Positions 8,680 through 18,257 of a stretch of 42,697 nucleotides of DNA are shown here, one piece after another (within the stretch, counting starts at the first letter, position 1; every line of letters starts with the position of its first letter). This DNA comes from Betaproteobacteria bacterium. Lineage in GTDB: Bacteria > Pseudomonadota > Gammaproteobacteria > Burkholderiales > Burkholderiaceae_E. Location: NCBI GenBank assembly GCA_018970865.1, contig JAGWVN010000022.1, positions 1 to 42,697 on the forward strand, written 5' to 3'. Under the pieces are notes generated by a model. That model was not told where the DNA came from. It ran no database searches and worked only from the letters and a program-made list of their open reading frames with translations. The translations under genes were made by a program, and so were the position numbers.

Positions 8680-9987
8680 ATGACCACGCAGCACAAAGCC
8701 ACACTGTCGTTCTCGGACGGCACGCCGTCCGTCGAGTTCCCGGTCTACCAGGGCTCGGTGGGTCCCGATGTCGTCGACATCCGCAAGCTCTACGGCGCGA
8801 GCGGCAAGTTCACCTTCGACCCCGGCTTCCTCTCCACCGCCTCCTGCGAATCGAAGATCACCTACATCGACGGTGACAAGGGCGAGCTGCTCTACCGCGG
8901 CTACCCCATCGAGCAGCTCGCGGTGAACTGCGACTACCTCGAGACCTGCTACCTGCTGCTCAACGGCGATCTGCCCAACATCGCGCAGAAGAAGGATTTC
9001 GTGCGCCGCGTGACCATCCACACCATGGTCCACGAGCAGATGACCCGCTTCTTCCAGGGCTTCCGTCGCGATGCGCACCCGATGGCGGTGCTGGTGGGCT
9101 GCGTGGGCGCGCTCTCGGCCTTCTACCACGACTCCCTCGACATCCAGAATCCCGAGCACCGCTTCATCTCGGCCATCCGCCTGGTGGCGAAGATGCCCAC
9201 GCTGGTGGCCATGGCCTACAAGTACTCCACGGGCCAGCCGTTCATGTACCCGCGCAACGAGCTCTCCTACTCGGCGAACTTCATGCGCATGATGTTCGGC
9301 ACCCCCTGCGAGGACTATCACCCCAACGAGGTGCTGGTGCGCGCGCTCGATCGCATCCTGATCCTGCACGCCGACCATGAGCAGAATGCCTCCACCTCCA
9401 CCGTGCGGCTGGCCGGCTCCTCGGGCGCCAACCCCTTCGCCTGCATCGCGGCGGGCATCGCCACCCTGTGGGGGCCTGCCCACGGTGGCGCCAACGAGGC
9501 CTGCCTCGAGATGCTCGACGATATCCAGGCCCAGGGCGGCGTGGCGCGCATCGGCGAGTTCGTGGCCAAGGTGAAGGACAAGAACTCCTCGGTGAAGCTG
9601 ATGGGGTTTGGCCATCGGGTCTACAAGAACTACGACCCGCGCGCCAAGCTCATGCGCGAGACCTGCTACGAGGTGCTCGGCGAGCTCGGCCTGGAGAACG
9701 ACCCCTCGTTCGCGCTGGCCATGGCGCTCGAGAAGATCGCCCTCGAGGACGACTACTTCGTGCAGCGCAAGCTCTACCCGAATGTCGACTTCTACTCGGG
9801 CATCGTGCAGAAGGCGCTCGGCATTCCCACCTCGATGTTCACCTGCATCTTCGCGCTGGCCCGCACCGTCGGCTGGATCGCGCAGTGGAACGAGATGATC
9901 TCCGACCCCGACCAGAAGATCGGCCGTCCGCGTCAGCTCTTCACCGGCGCCACCCGGCGTGATGTCCAGGCAATCGGCAACCGCTGA
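8680..9987 (+). CDS. gltA: Citrate synthase (type II)
   Basis: The 435-aa enzyme condenses acetyl-CoA and oxaloacetate to citrate. Catalytic residues are His268 in [10 protein letters not shown], His312 in [15 protein letters not shown] and Asp370 in NVDFYSG. The length and N-terminal domain ([21 protein letters not shown]) mark the hexameric, NADH-sensitive type II form of Gram-negative bacteria. It closes the sdh cluster and is followed by a strong terminator at 10032-10059, facing korB. The ATG at 8680 has GGGGACC upstream as a weak ribosome site. Confidence 0.97.
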   Translation: MTTQHKATLSFSDGTPSVEFPVYQGSVGPDVVDIRKLYGASGKFTFDPGFLSTASCESKITYIDGDKGELLYRGYPIEQLAVNCDYLETCYLLLNGDLPNIAQKKDFVRRVTIHTMVHEQMTRFFQGFRRDAHPMAVLVGCVGALSAFYHDSLDIQNPEHRFISAIRLVAKMPTLVAMAYKYSTGQPFMYPRNELSYSANFMRMMFGTPCEDYHPNEVLVRALDRILILHADHEQNASTSTVRLAGSSGANPFACIAAGIATLWGPAHGGANEACLEMLDDIQAQGGVARIGEFVAKVKDKNSSVKLMGFGHRVYKNYDPRAKLMRETCYEVLGELGLENDPSFALAMALEKIALEDDYFVQRKLYPNVDFYSGIVQKALGIPTSMFTCIFALARTVGWIAQWNEMISDPDQKIGRPRQLFTGATRRDVQAIGNR

Positions 9988-10031
9988 TCCGGCCTGAGGA
10001 AGGGCCCGGCCCGAGGGCGGGCACGGGAAAG

Positions 10032-10059
10032 AACAAGGGCGCCCTCGGGCGCCCTTGTT
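10032..10059. terminator. Bidirectional terminator between gltA and korB
   Basis: A perfect 12-bp inverted repeat, AACAAGGGCGCC / GGCGCCCTTGTT, with a CTCG loop. Reading plus, the stem ends in TTGTTGTTG; reading minus, it is followed by TTCTTTCCC. Both sides are T-containing, so it can serve gltA and the convergent korB. It lies 45 bp after the gltA stop and 20 bp from the korB stop. Confidence 0.75.
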
Positions 10060-10078
10060 GTTGCAGGGCCCGCAGGCC

Positions 10079-11134
10079 TCAGCGCAGCGACTGGTTGATC
10101 CGCTCCAGCGCTGCCGCGCCCGGGCACAGCTGCGCGGCGCCCATGGCGTTGAACGGTCTGGCCGGCGTGTTCAGGTGGGCATGGAGGTCCTGGGCCTGCG
10201 GGTCGACATAGAGCAGGCCGGTGACCACCTCGCCGCGCGCCTGGTGGGTGGCGATGTACGACATCGCGCCCAGCCGGTCGGTGGCGTCATAGTCGGTGGC
10301 GATCTTGCGCAGCCGCAGCACCGAGCCGTCGTGCTGGGTGACCTCGGTGACCTCGCCCGGCGCGTAGGCTGCGGTGATCTCCGAGCGCCGCGGCATGAAG
10401 TCGATCTTGTTGACCGCCTCGTTGTGCTCGCGGACATAGTCGTAGCTCTTGGTGCTGCCGGCGTGATTGTTGAAGGCCACGCAGGGGCTGACCACATCGA
10501 TGAAGGCGGCTCCGGGATGCGCGAGGGCGGCCTTGATCAAGGGCACCAGCTGCTCCTTGTCGCCCGAGAAGCTGCGCCCCACGAAGCTCGCCCCGAGCTG
10601 CAGCGCCATGGCCACCAGGTCGATGGGCGAGTCGCTGTTGACGATGCCCTTCTTCGACTTGGAGCCCTGGTCGGCGGTGGCCGAGAACTGGCCCTTCGTG
10701 AGCCCGTACACGCCGTTGTTCTCGACGATGTAGGTCATGTTCACCCCGCGGCGCATCGCGTGCGCGAACTGCCCCAGGCCGATCGAGGCCGAGTCGCCGT
10801 CGCCCGACACGCCCAGGTAGATCAGCTCGCGGTTGGCGAGGTTGGCGCCGGTGAGCACCGAGGGCATGCGGCCGTGCACGGTGTTGAAGCCATGCGAGTT
10901 GCCCAGGAAGTAGTCGGGCGTCTTGGATGAGCAGCCGATGCCCGAGAGCTTGGCCACCCGGTGCGGCTCGATGCTGAGGTCCCAGCAGGCCTGGATGATG
11001 GCCGCCGAGATCGAATCGTGTCCGCAGCCGGCGCACAGGGTGGAGATCTTGCCCTCGTAGTCGCGCCGGGTGTAGCCGAGCGCGTTGTAGGGCAGGGTGG
11101 GGTGGTGGAGCTGGGGTTTGGTGATGTAGGTCAT
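10079..11134 (-). CDS. korB: 2-oxoglutarate:acceptor oxidoreductase, beta (TPP-binding) subunit
   Basis: The 351-aa beta subunit of a 2-oxoacid:ferredoxin oxidoreductase-type enzyme, oxidatively decarboxylating 2-oxoglutarate to succinyl-CoA. The Cys pattern for the proximal [4Fe-4S] cluster is visible: LCAGCGHD near residue 32, GIGCSS near 66 and SPCVAFNN near 218. The TPP/Mg motif is GDGDSASIG followed by an N-N-x-x-Y-G-L-T-K-G-Q-x-S segment, the form found in 2-oxoglutarate enzymes. The ATG at 11134 is used; longer frames upstream run through korA. It lies 32 bp after korA. Substrate is inferred from family resemblance and TCA context; other 2-oxoacids cannot be excluded. Confidence 0.9.
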   Translation of the reverse strand: MTYITKPQLHHPTLPYNALGYTRRDYEGKISTLCAGCGHDSISAAIIQACWDLSIEPHRVAKLSGIGCSSKTPDYFLGNSHGFNTVHGRMPSVLTGANLANRELIYLGVSGDGDSASIGLGQFAHAMRRGVNMTYIVENNGVYGLTKGQFSATADQGSKSKKGIVNSDSPIDLVAMALQLGASFVGRSFSGDKEQLVPLIKAALAHPGAAFIDVVSPCVAFNNHAGSTKSYDYVREHNEAVNKIDFMPRRSEITAAYAPGEVTEVTQHDGSVLRLRKIATDYDATDRLGAMSYIATHQARGEVVTGLLYVDPQAQDLHAHLNTPARPFNAMGAAQLCPGAAALERINQSLR

Positions 11135-11166
11135 CGCGTGCCCTGGTGTGCGTGCGGTGTGCCGGC

Positions 11167-13023
11167 TCAGGCGGCCTTGCCGCGGGTGATCGGCTCGACA
11201 TTGCTGCCGCGGATGCGGTCGCCGATCTCGCGCACGATGAACCGGGCGGTGATCGGCGTGCCGTCGAAGTGCAGGATGGGCACCACCGCGGCCGGCGAGG
11301 CGTCGAGTTCGTTGATCAGCATCGAGCGCAGCTGTCCGTCGCGGTTCTGCTCCACGACGAACACGGTGTCGTGCTCCTCGAGGAAGCGCTCCACCGCGGC
11401 ATCGAAGGGGAAGCCGCGCACCCGCAGCAGGTCGGCGTGCACGCCATCGGCCTCGAGCACATCGCTGGCCTCGGCCATGGCCGGGCTGGTCGAGCCGAAG
11501 TAGATCACGCCGAAGCGGGTCTTCTGCGAGGCCGGCTTCAGCACCGAGGCCGGCACCAGCTTGCGGGCGGTCTCGAACTTGCGCAGCAGCCGGGTGACAT
11601 TCTCGACATAGTCGGGGCCCGCCTCGGAGTAGCGCGCGAAGCGGTCCTTGGTGGTGCCGCGGGTGAAGTAGGCGCCGCGGTTGGGGTGCGTGCCCGGATA
11701 GGTGCGGTAGGGGATGCCGTCGCCGTCGACATCGTTGTAGCGCCCGAAGACCTGGCCGGCCTCGAGCTGTTCGTGGGTCATGACCTTGCCGCGGTCGAAC
11801 TCGCGGGCGTCGTCCCACACGAAGGGACGGGTCAGGCGCTGATTCATGCCGATGTCGAGGTCGGTCATGACGAACACCGGGGTCTGCAGCCGGTCGGCGA
11901 GGTCGAGCGCCAGCGCCGAGAACTCGAAGCACTCGTGCGGATCCTCGGGCAGCAGCAGCACATGCTTGGTGTCGCCGTGCGAGGCATAGGCGCAGGCGAA
12001 GAGGTCGGCCTGCTGGGTGCGGGTGGGCATGCCGGTGGAGGGGCCGCCGCGCTGCACATCGATGATGGTGACCGGAATCTCGGCGAAGTAGGCCAGGCCG
12101 ATGAACTCGGTCATCAGCGAGATGCCGGGGCCCGAGGTGGCGGTGAATGCGCGCGCGCCGTTCCAGCCCGCGCCCACCACCATGCCGATCGAGGCCAGCT
12201 CGTCCTCGGCCTGCACGATCGCGAAGCGGTTCTCGCCGGTCTCCTTGTCGACGCGCAGCCGCGAGCAGTAGTTCTGGAAGGCTTCGGCCACCGACGAGGA
12301 CGGGGTGATCGGATACCAGGCGCACACGCTGGCGCCGCCGTAGACGCAGCCCAGCGCGGCGGCGGCGTTGCCGTCGATGAAGATCTTCTCGCCGACATTG
12401 TCGGCGCGGCGCACCTTCAGGTCGCAGGCATCGGCCAGGTGCTGCGCGGCGTACTCGTAGCCTTTGCGGAAGGCGTCGAGGTTGGGCTCCATCAGCTTCT
12501 GCTTGCCCTTGTACTGCTCGCCGAGCAGCCTGGGCACCACATCGGGCTCGATGCCGAGCATGGAGGCCAGCGCGCCCACGTACATGATGTTCTTGAGCAG
12601 CTGGCGTTCCCGCGGATCCTGGTAGGCCGCGTTGCACATCTCGGTGAGCGGCACGCCGATCACGTGCACATCGGCGCGCACGCGACCCGGCGCCAGCGGC
12701 CGGGTGCTGTCATATAGAAGGTAGCCGCCCGGCTCGATCTCGGCAATGTCCTTGTCCCAGGTCTGCGGGTTCATGGCGACCATCATGTCGACGCCGCCGC
12801 GCCGCCCGAGGTAGCCCTTCTCGGTCACCCGCACCTCGTACCAGGTGGGCAAGCCCTGGATGTTGGAGGGAAAGATGTTGCGCGGGCTCACCGGCACGCC
12901 CATGCGCAGGAAGCTCTTGGCGAACATCTCGTTGGCCGATGCCGAGCCGGAGCCGTTGACATTGGCGAACTTGATCACGAAGTCGTTGATGCCGGCGATG
13001 CGGCGGGGAGCAGGGGCGGTCAT
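11167..13023 (-). CDS. korA: 2-oxoglutarate:acceptor oxidoreductase, fused gamma-alpha subunit
   Basis: The 618-aa partner of KorB. The N-terminal roughly 190 residues form the gamma domain (FANVNGSGSASANEMFAKSF, then GGVDMMVAMN). The alpha pyrimidine-binding and swivel domains follow, with YPITPSSSVAEAF near residue 240, DELASIGMVVGAGWNGARAF near 275 and RGGPSTGMPTRTQQADL near 328. The gamma-alpha fusion is the common two-subunit bacterial KGOR layout. The gap to the flavoprotein gene upstream is only 3 bp and to korB 32 bp, so all three are co-transcribed. There is no ferredoxin domain in KorA or KorB; those clusters are on the flavoprotein. Confidence 0.9.
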   Translation of the reverse strand: MTAPAPRRIAGINDFVIKFANVNGSGSASANEMFAKSFLRMGVPVSPRNIFPSNIQGLPTWYEVRVTEKGYLGRRGGVDMMVAMNPQTWDKDIAEIEPGGYLLYDSTRPLAPGRVRADVHVIGVPLTEMCNAAYQDPRERQLLKNIMYVGALASMLGIEPDVVPRLLGEQYKGKQKLMEPNLDAFRKGYEYAAQHLADACDLKVRRADNVGEKIFIDGNAAAALGCVYGGASVCAWYPITPSSSVAEAFQNYCSRLRVDKETGENRFAIVQAEDELASIGMVVGAGWNGARAFTATSGPGISLMTEFIGLAYFAEIPVTIIDVQRGGPSTGMPTRTQQADLFACAYASHGDTKHVLLLPEDPHECFEFSALALDLADRLQTPVFVMTDLDIGMNQRLTRPFVWDDAREFDRGKVMTHEQLEAGQVFGRYNDVDGDGIPYRTYPGTHPNRGAYFTRGTTKDRFARYSEAGPDYVENVTRLLRKFETARKLVPASVLKPASQKTRFGVIYFGSTSPAMAEASDVLEADGVHADLLRVRGFPFDAAVERFLEEHDTVFVVEQNRDGQLRSMLINELDASPAAVVPILHFDGTPITARFIVREIGDRIRGSNVEPITRGKAA

Positions 13024-13026
13024 GGC

Positions 13027-14847
13027 TCAGGCGGCCTTTCGCTGGGGCGTCCGGCATCCCGGGCCGGCATGGGTCATGGTCAGCAGGAACTTGTGCATGT
13101 CCCAGGCGCCGGTGGGGCAGCGCTCGGCGCACAGGCCGCAGTGCAGGCACACATCCTCGTCCTTGACCATCACGCGGCCGGTCTTCAGATCGGGCGATAC
13201 ATACAGGCTCTGGTCGGTGTGACGGGCCGGCGCGCGCAGCCGGGTGCGCAGATCGGCCTCCTCGCCGTTGGCGGTGAAGGTGATGCAGTCGGTGGGGCAG
13301 ATGTCGACGCAGGCATCGCATTCGATGCACTGGCCAGCGTTGAACACCGTCTGCACATCGCAGTTCAGGCAGCGTTGCGCCTCCTTCAGGGCGGTGGCGG
13401 GGTCGAAGCCGAGCTCCACCTCGACCTTGATGTCGCGCAGGGCCTTGTTGATGTCGCGCCAGGGCACCTTGTTGCGGGCCTCGGGCGCCACCTCGTTGTC
13501 ATAGCTCCACTCGTGGATGCCCATCTTCTGGGACACGAGATTGACGCCCGGCGCCGGCCGCTCGCGGACATCCTCGCCGTTGAGGAAGCGGTCGATCGAG
13601 ACCGCGGCCTCATGACCATGGGCCACCGCCCAGATGATGTTCTTGGGGCCCAGAGCCGAGTCACCGCCGAAGAACACCCGCGGCAGGGTGGACTGCAGGG
13701 TGACCTGGTCGAGCACCGGCATGCCCCAGCGATCGAACTCGATGCCGGTATCGGCCTCGATCCAGGGAAAGGCGTTCTCCTGGCCGACCGCGATCAGGAC
13801 ATCGTCGCATTCCACGATGGTGTCGGGCTCGCCGGTGGGCACGAGGTTGCGCCGGCCCTTGGCGTCGTACTCGGCGCGCACCTTCTCGAAGCTCATGCCG
13901 GTGAGCTTGCCGTTGTCGTGCAGGAAGGCCTTGGGAACCAGGAAGTTGAGGATGGGGATGCCCTCGTGGATGGCGTCTTCCTTCTCCCAGGGCGAGGCCT
14001 TCATCTCGTCGTAGCCGGAGCGCACGATCACCTTGACACTGTCGCCACCGAGGCGGCGGGCGGTGCGGCAGCAGTCCATGGCGGTGTTGCCGCCGCCCAG
14101 CACGATCACCCGCTTGCCGATCTTCTCGACATGGCCGAAGGACACCGAGGAGAGCCACTCGATGCCCACGCGGATGTTAGCCGCAGCCTCCTGGCGACCC
14201 GGCAGGTCGAGGTCGCGGCCACGCGGCGCGCCGGAGCCCACGAACACCGCGTCGTAACCCTCGGCGAGCAGCGACTTCATGGAGCTGATCTCCACCCCGG
14301 CGCGGAACTCCACGCCCAGGCTCAGCACATAGCCGGTCTCTTCGTCGATCACCTCGGCGGGCAGGCGAAAGCGCGGGATCTGCGAGCGGATCATGCCGCC
14401 GGCGCGCGCGTCGCGATCGAACACCGTGACCTGATAGCCGAGCGGGGCGAGGTCACGAGCCACGGTGAGCGAGGCCGGGCCGGCGCCCACGCAGGCGATG
14501 CGCCGGCCGTTGGGCCGGGCGGCCGGCCGGGGCAGCCGCGCGGAAATGTCGTCCTTGAAGTCGGCCGCTACCCGCTTCAGGCGGCAGATGGCCACCGGCT
14601 CGGGCCGCTCCTGCTGGGCTTCCTCGACGCGGCCGCGTCGGCAGGCGGGTTCGCAGGGCCGGTCGCAGGTGCGTCCGAGGATGCCGGGGAAGACATTGGA
14701 CTTCCAGTTGACCATGTAGGCATCGCTGTAGCGCCCGGCGGCGATCAGGCGGATGTACTCGGGAACCGGGGTGTGGGCCGGGCAGGCCCATTGGCAATCG
14801 ACCACCTTGTGAAAGTAATCGGGATTGCGGATGTCGGTGGGCTGCAA
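13027..14847 (-). CDS. GltD-like FAD/NAD(P) oxidoreductase with C-terminal 2[4Fe-4S] ferredoxin domain (third KOR subunit)
   Basis: The 606-aa protein starts with the Cys-rich GltD N-terminal Fe-S domain (C18, C22, C61, C65, C69). It continues with an FAD fold (GAGPAS at 121-126) and an NAD(P) fold (VLGGGNTAMDCCRTA, about 250), and ends with two ferredoxin clusters, CIECDACVDICP (about 500-515) and CLHCGLCAERCP (about 563-575). It can pass electrons between KorAB and NAD(P). As I recall, a three-subunit 2-oxoglutarate:NADP+ oxidoreductase with such a flavoprotein was described in Azoarcus evansii. The start is TTG at 14847, with GGAGGA six bases upstream (14854-14859); the next ATG would remove the N-terminal cysteines. 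First gene of the kor operon. Confidence 0.88.
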   Translation of the reverse strand: MQPTDIRNPDYFHKVVDCQWACPAHTPVPEYIRLIAAGRYSDAYMVNWKSNVFPGILGRTCDRPCEPACRRGRVEEAQQERPEPVAICRLKRVAADFKDDISARLPRPAARPNGRRIACVGAGPASLTVARDLAPLGYQVTVFDRDARAGGMIRSQIPRFRLPAEVIDEETGYVLSLGVEFRAGVEISSMKSLLAEGYDAVFVGSGAPRGRDLDLPGRQEAAANIRVGIEWLSSVSFGHVEKIGKRVIVLGGGNTAMDCCRTARRLGGDSVKVIVRSGYDEMKASPWEKEDAIHEGIPILNFLVPKAFLHDNGKLTGMSFEKVRAEYDAKGRRNLVPTGEPDTIVECDDVLIAVGQENAFPWIEADTGIEFDRWGMPVLDQVTLQSTLPRVFFGGDSALGPKNIIWAVAHGHEAAVSIDRFLNGEDVRERPAPGVNLVSQKMGIHEWSYDNEVAPEARNKVPWRDINKALRDIKVEVELGFDPATALKEAQRCLNCDVQTVFNAGQCIECDACVDICPTDCITFTANGEEADLRTRLRAPARHTDQSLYVSPDLKTGRVMVKDEDVCLHCGLCAERCPTGAWDMHKFLLTMTHAGPGCRTPQRKAA

Positions 14848-15242
14848 CTTGCTTCCTCCAGCGTCCGGGGCGCGCGAGAGCGCCTTTGTCGGGGGTGTCT
14901 CCTGCCGGCGCAGTCTATGCCGGGCGTCCCGGGGCCGGAAGCCGCCATGCGCGTCGGTGATGTCCGCGATTCATTTGTTGAAACCCGCGTCGAGCCGTTT
15001 TCGCCGCCGGCCGGCCCGCGCCGCAGGCCGGGCGGTGAGCGTGCGCGATGGCGGGCGGCTTACCCGGGGTGATACCATCGCGGCTCAGCCGAAGACAGAC
15101 CCATGAACTGAGCCATCGTCACCATTGCCAGAGGTCTCGAACCCCAACCCGGAAGCCGGGCGCGGTTCGTCGATCGCCGCCTACCGCTCATGCGGCGATC
15201 GAGCATCTTCGACGAGAAACTCGTTGAGAAAGGTGAAGCGCC
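14848..15242. other. 395-bp divergent control region between the kor and odh operons
   Basis: No gene is visible. On the minus side the region holds the strong GGAGGA site for the TTG start of the GltD-like gene. On the plus side it holds the leader of odhA with an AAAGG site shortly before 15243, a short CCCGG-AAG-CCGGG hairpin (15148-15160) and an 11-bp inverted repeat (15170-15202). GTGATACCATC near 15070 contains a weak extended -10-like element for odhA. I could not place a convincing -35 for either direction. Because one region serves two enzymes for the same reaction, it is the likely place for oxygen- or substrate-dependent switching. Confidence 0.5.
15170..15202 (+). promoter_or_regulatory. 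Stem-loop in the odhA leader
   Basis: TCGATCGCCGC (15170-15180) and GCGGCGATCGA (15192-15202) are perfectly complementary over 11 bp around an 11-nt loop (CTACCGCTCAT). It ends 40 bp before the odhA ATG. There is no T-run after it, so it is not a typical terminator. It could be a protein-binding dyad or a leader RNA element. Its function is unknown. Confidence 0.45.
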
Positions 15243-18104
15243 ATGATGAAAGCATTCCAGTCGAACTCGTACCTGTTCGGCGGCAACGCGCCCTATGTCG
15301 AGGAGCTCTACGAGAGCTACCTGAACAACCCGGGATCGGTCCCGGAACGCTGGCGCGAATACTTCGACAACCTGCAGCATGTGCCCGCGGCCGACGGCAA
15401 CCCGCAGACCCGTGATGTCGCGCATGCCCCGATCGTCCAGAGCTTCGCCGAGCGCGCCAAGGACGGCACCCTGCAGCCGCGGGTCATGGGCGGCGATGCG
15501 TCCACCGCCCGCAAACAGGTCTATGTGCAGCAGCTGGTCGCGGCCTACCGATTCCTCGGCTCGCGCTGGGCCGACCTCGATCCGCTGAAGCGTCAGGAGC
15601 GCCCGCCGATCCCCGAGCTGGAGCCGGGCTTCTACGACTTCACCGAGGGCGACCACGCCAACATCTACTCCACCAGCAACACCTACTTCGGTTTCGAGCA
15701 GGCCACCCTGCGCGACATCCTGCGGGCGCTGCGCGAGACCTACTGCGGCACCATCGGCGCCGAGTTCATGTACATCGCCGACCCTGCCCAGAAGCGCTGG
15801 CTGCAGGAGCGCCTCGAGTCCACCCGGGCCCGCCCCACCTTCAGCCCCGACAAGCGGCGGCGCATCCTCGAGCGGCTCACCGCCGCCGAGGGCATCGAGA
15901 AGTACCTGCACACCAAGTATGTCGGCCAGAAGCGCTTCTCCCTGGAAGGCGGCGAGAGCTTCATCGCCGCCATGGACGAACTGATCCAGCGCGCCGGTGA
16001 GGCGGGCGTCCAGGAGATCGTGATCGGCATGGCTCACCGCGGCCGGCTGAATGTGCTGGTCAACACCCTGGGCAAGATGCCCGCCGATCTGTTCGCCGAG
16101 TTCGAGGGCCGCCACGCCGATGACCTGCCGGCGGGCGATGTCAAGTACCACCAGGGCTTCTCGAGCGATGTCTCCACCCCCGGCGGGCCGGTGCACCTGT
16201 CGCTCGCCTTCAATCCCTCGCACCTCGAGATCGTCAATCCGGTGGTGGAGGGCTCGTGCAAGGCGCGCCTCGACCGTCGCGGCGACAAGGACGGCTCGCA
16301 GGTGCTGCCGGTGATCGTGCACGGCGACGCCGCCTTCGCCGGCCAGGGCGTGGTCATGGAGACCCTGAATCTCGCCCAGACCCGCGGCTACGGCACCTTC
16401 GGCACGGTGCACATCGTGATCAACAACCAGATCGGCTTCACCACCTCCGATCCGCGCGACAAGGGCTCCACCACCTACTGCTCCGATGTCGTCAAGATGA
16501 TCGAGGCGCCGGTGCTGCATGTGAACGGCGACGATCCCGATGCGGTGGTCTACGCCACGCAGATCGCGCTCGATTTCCGGCGCGAATTCGCCAAGGATGT
16601 GGTGGTGGACATCGTCTGCTTCCGGCGGCTTGGCCACAACGAGCAGGACACCCCCGCGGTCACGCAGCCGCTGATGTACAAGAAGATCGCCCAGCATCCC
16701 GGCACCCGCAAGCTCTATGCCGACAAGCTGGTCGCGCAGGGCATCATCCCGGCCGGTCATGGCGACGAACTCGTTCGCCGATTCCGCGCCGCGATGGACG
16801 AGGGCCGCCACACCGCCGATCCGGTGCTGTCCAACTTCAAGGGCAAGTTCGCGGTCGACTGGATGCCCTTCCTGAACCGCAAGTGGACCGATGCCGCCGA
16901 CACCGCGGTGCCCAAGGCCGAGCTGCGTCGCATCGCCGAACGGATCACCACCGTTCCCAACACCCTGAAGATCCATCCGCTGGTCGAGAAGGTCATCGCT
17001 GACCGTCGCGCCATGGCCGCCGGTGACCTGCCCCTCGACTGGGGCATGGGCGAGCACCTCGCCTTCGCCACGCTGCTGTCCTCGGGCTTTGGTGTGCGCC
17101 TCTCGGGGCAGGATTCCGGCCGCGGCACCTTCACCCATCGGCACGCGGTGCTGCACGACCAGAACCGCGAGAAGTGGGACTCGGGCTACTACATCCCGCT
17201 CGAGCATGTGGCCGACAACCAGGGCCAGTTCACGGTGATCGACTCGGTGCTCTCCGAGGAGGCGGTGCTCGGTTTCGAGTACGGCTATTCCACCGCCGAG
17301 CCCAACACACTGGTGGTGTGGGAGGCGCAGTTCGGCGATTTCGTGAACGGCGCGCAGGTGGTGATCGATCAGTTCATCAGCTCGGGCGAGACCAAGTGGG
17401 GCCGGGTCTCGGGCCTGACCATGATGCTGCCGCACGGCTATGAAGGGCAGGGGCCCGAGCACTCCTCGGCCCGGGTGGAGCGATTCCTGCAGCTGTGCGC
17501 CGAGCACAACATGCAGGTCTGCCAGCCCACCACGCCGGCGCAGATCTTTCACCTGCTGCGCCGGCAGATGATCCGGCTGTTCCGCAAGCCGCTGGTCATC
17601 CTCACGCCCAAGAGCCTGCTGCGCAACAAGGAGGCGGTGTCCTCGCTCGAAGAGTTCTCCCGCGGCGGCTTCCAGACCATCATCGGCGAAACCCAGGCGG
17701 GCATCGATCCGCGCAAGGTCCGCAAGGTGGTGCTGTGCTCGGGCAAGGTCTACTACGACCTGCTCGCCGCGCGGCGCGAGCGCGAGCTCGACGATGTCGC
17801 GCTGCTGCGCGTGGAGCAGCTCTATCCGTTCGCCCACAAGACTTTCGAGAACGAGATGAAGCACTATCCGGCCGCCACCCAGGTGGTCTGGTGCCAGGAT
17901 GAGCCGCAGAACCAGGGCTACTGGTTCTATGTGCAGCACCACATCCAGGAGGCCCTCAAGGAAGGCCAGAAGCTGAGCTATGCCGGACGGCCGGCCTCGG
18001 CGTCTCCGGCGGTGGGCTACTACGACAAGCACTACGCGCAACAGAAGGACCTGATCGCTGCGGCGCTGGGCGAGACCCGCAGCCGCACCCGCAGCAAGGC
18101 CTGA
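15243..18104 (+). CDS. odhA: 2-oxoglutarate dehydrogenase E1 component
   Basis: The 953-aa thiamine-diphosphate enzyme decarboxylates 2-oxoglutarate and succinylates the lipoyl arm of OdhB. It has the N-terminal E1o segment (NSYLFGGNAPYVEELYESYL) that tethers E1 to E2 in Gram-negative bacteria. GMAHRGRLNVLVNTLGK lies near residue 263, and GDAAFAGQGVVMETLNLAQ followed by N-N-Q-I-G-F-T-T carries the TPP/Mg site (about 361-401). A C-terminal transketolase-like part includes E-H-S-S-A-R-V-E-R-F-L-Q-L. Length is normal. Two ATGs are adjacent (15243, 15246). It heads odhA-odhB-lpdA-zapE. Also called sucA. Confidence 0.97.
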   Translation: MMKAFQSNSYLFGGNAPYVEELYESYLNNPGSVPERWREYFDNLQHVPAADGNPQTRDVAHAPIVQSFAERAKDGTLQPRVMGGDASTARKQVYVQQLVAAYRFLGSRWADLDPLKRQERPPIPELEPGFYDFTEGDHANIYSTSNTYFGFEQATLRDILRALRETYCGTIGAEFMYIADPAQKRWLQERLESTRARPTFSPDKRRRILERLTAAEGIEKYLHTKYVGQKRFSLEGGESFIAAMDELIQRAGEAGVQEIVIGMAHRGRLNVLVNTLGKMPADLFAEFEGRHADDLPAGDVKYHQGFSSDVSTPGGPVHLSLAFNPSHLEIVNPVVEGSCKARLDRRGDKDGSQVLPVIVHGDAAFAGQGVVMETLNLAQTRGYGTFGTVHIVINNQIGFTTSDPRDKGSTTYCSDVVKMIEAPVLHVNGDDPDAVVYATQIALDFRREFAKDVVVDIVCFRRLGHNEQDTPAVTQPLMYKKIAQHPGTRKLYADKLVAQGIIPAGHGDELVRRFRAAMDEGRHTADPVLSNFKGKFAVDWMPFLNRKWTDAADTAVPKAELRRIAERITTVPNTLKIHPLVEKVIADRRAMAAGDLPLDWGMGEHLAFATLLSSGFGVRLSGQDSGRGTFTHRHAVLHDQNREKWDSGYYIPLEHVADNQGQFTVIDSVLSEEAVLGFEYGYSTAEPNTLVVWEAQFGDFVNGAQVVIDQFISSGETKWGRVSGLTMMLPHGYEGQGPEHSSARVERFLQLCAEHNMQVCQPTTPAQIFHLLRRQMIRLFRKPLVILTPKSLLRNKEAVSSLEEFSRGGFQTIIGETQAGIDPRKVRKVVLCSGKVYYDLLAARRERELDDVALLRVEQLYPFAHKTFENEMKHYPAATQVVWCQDEPQNQGYWFYVQHHIQEALKEGQKLSYAGRPASASPAVGYYDKHYAQQKDLIAAALGETRSRTRSKA

Positions 18105-18120
18105 CATCGGCCGGTTCGGC

Positions 18121-18147
18121 GCGGACGGCCCTGCCGGGCGCGTCCGC
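18121..18147 (+). promoter_or_regulatory. Intercistronic hairpin between odhA and odhB
   Basis: GCGGACG-GCCC (18121-18131) pairs with GGGC-CGTCCGC (18136-18147) around a TGCC loop with a single bulged G at 18140. It lies in the 153-bp gap between odhA and odhB, the only sizeable gap in this operon. It could slow RNA decay or partly end transcription after odhA, since E1 and E2 are needed in different amounts. No T-run follows. Confidence 0.4.
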
Positions 18148-18257
18148 CCGCCGGCCGGCCAAACCCCTCATCGAACGCCCGCAGGCCGGCGCCCGCGCGA
18201 TGCACGCGGGCCGCGCCATGGGCACATCCAGCAAATACCAGCGACAGGAGTCTGGAC

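Noticed and set aside
15060-18107. Open frame of about 1,000 codons antisense to odhA
   Set aside because: Same mirror effect; odhA is certain and the antisense product resembles nothing.
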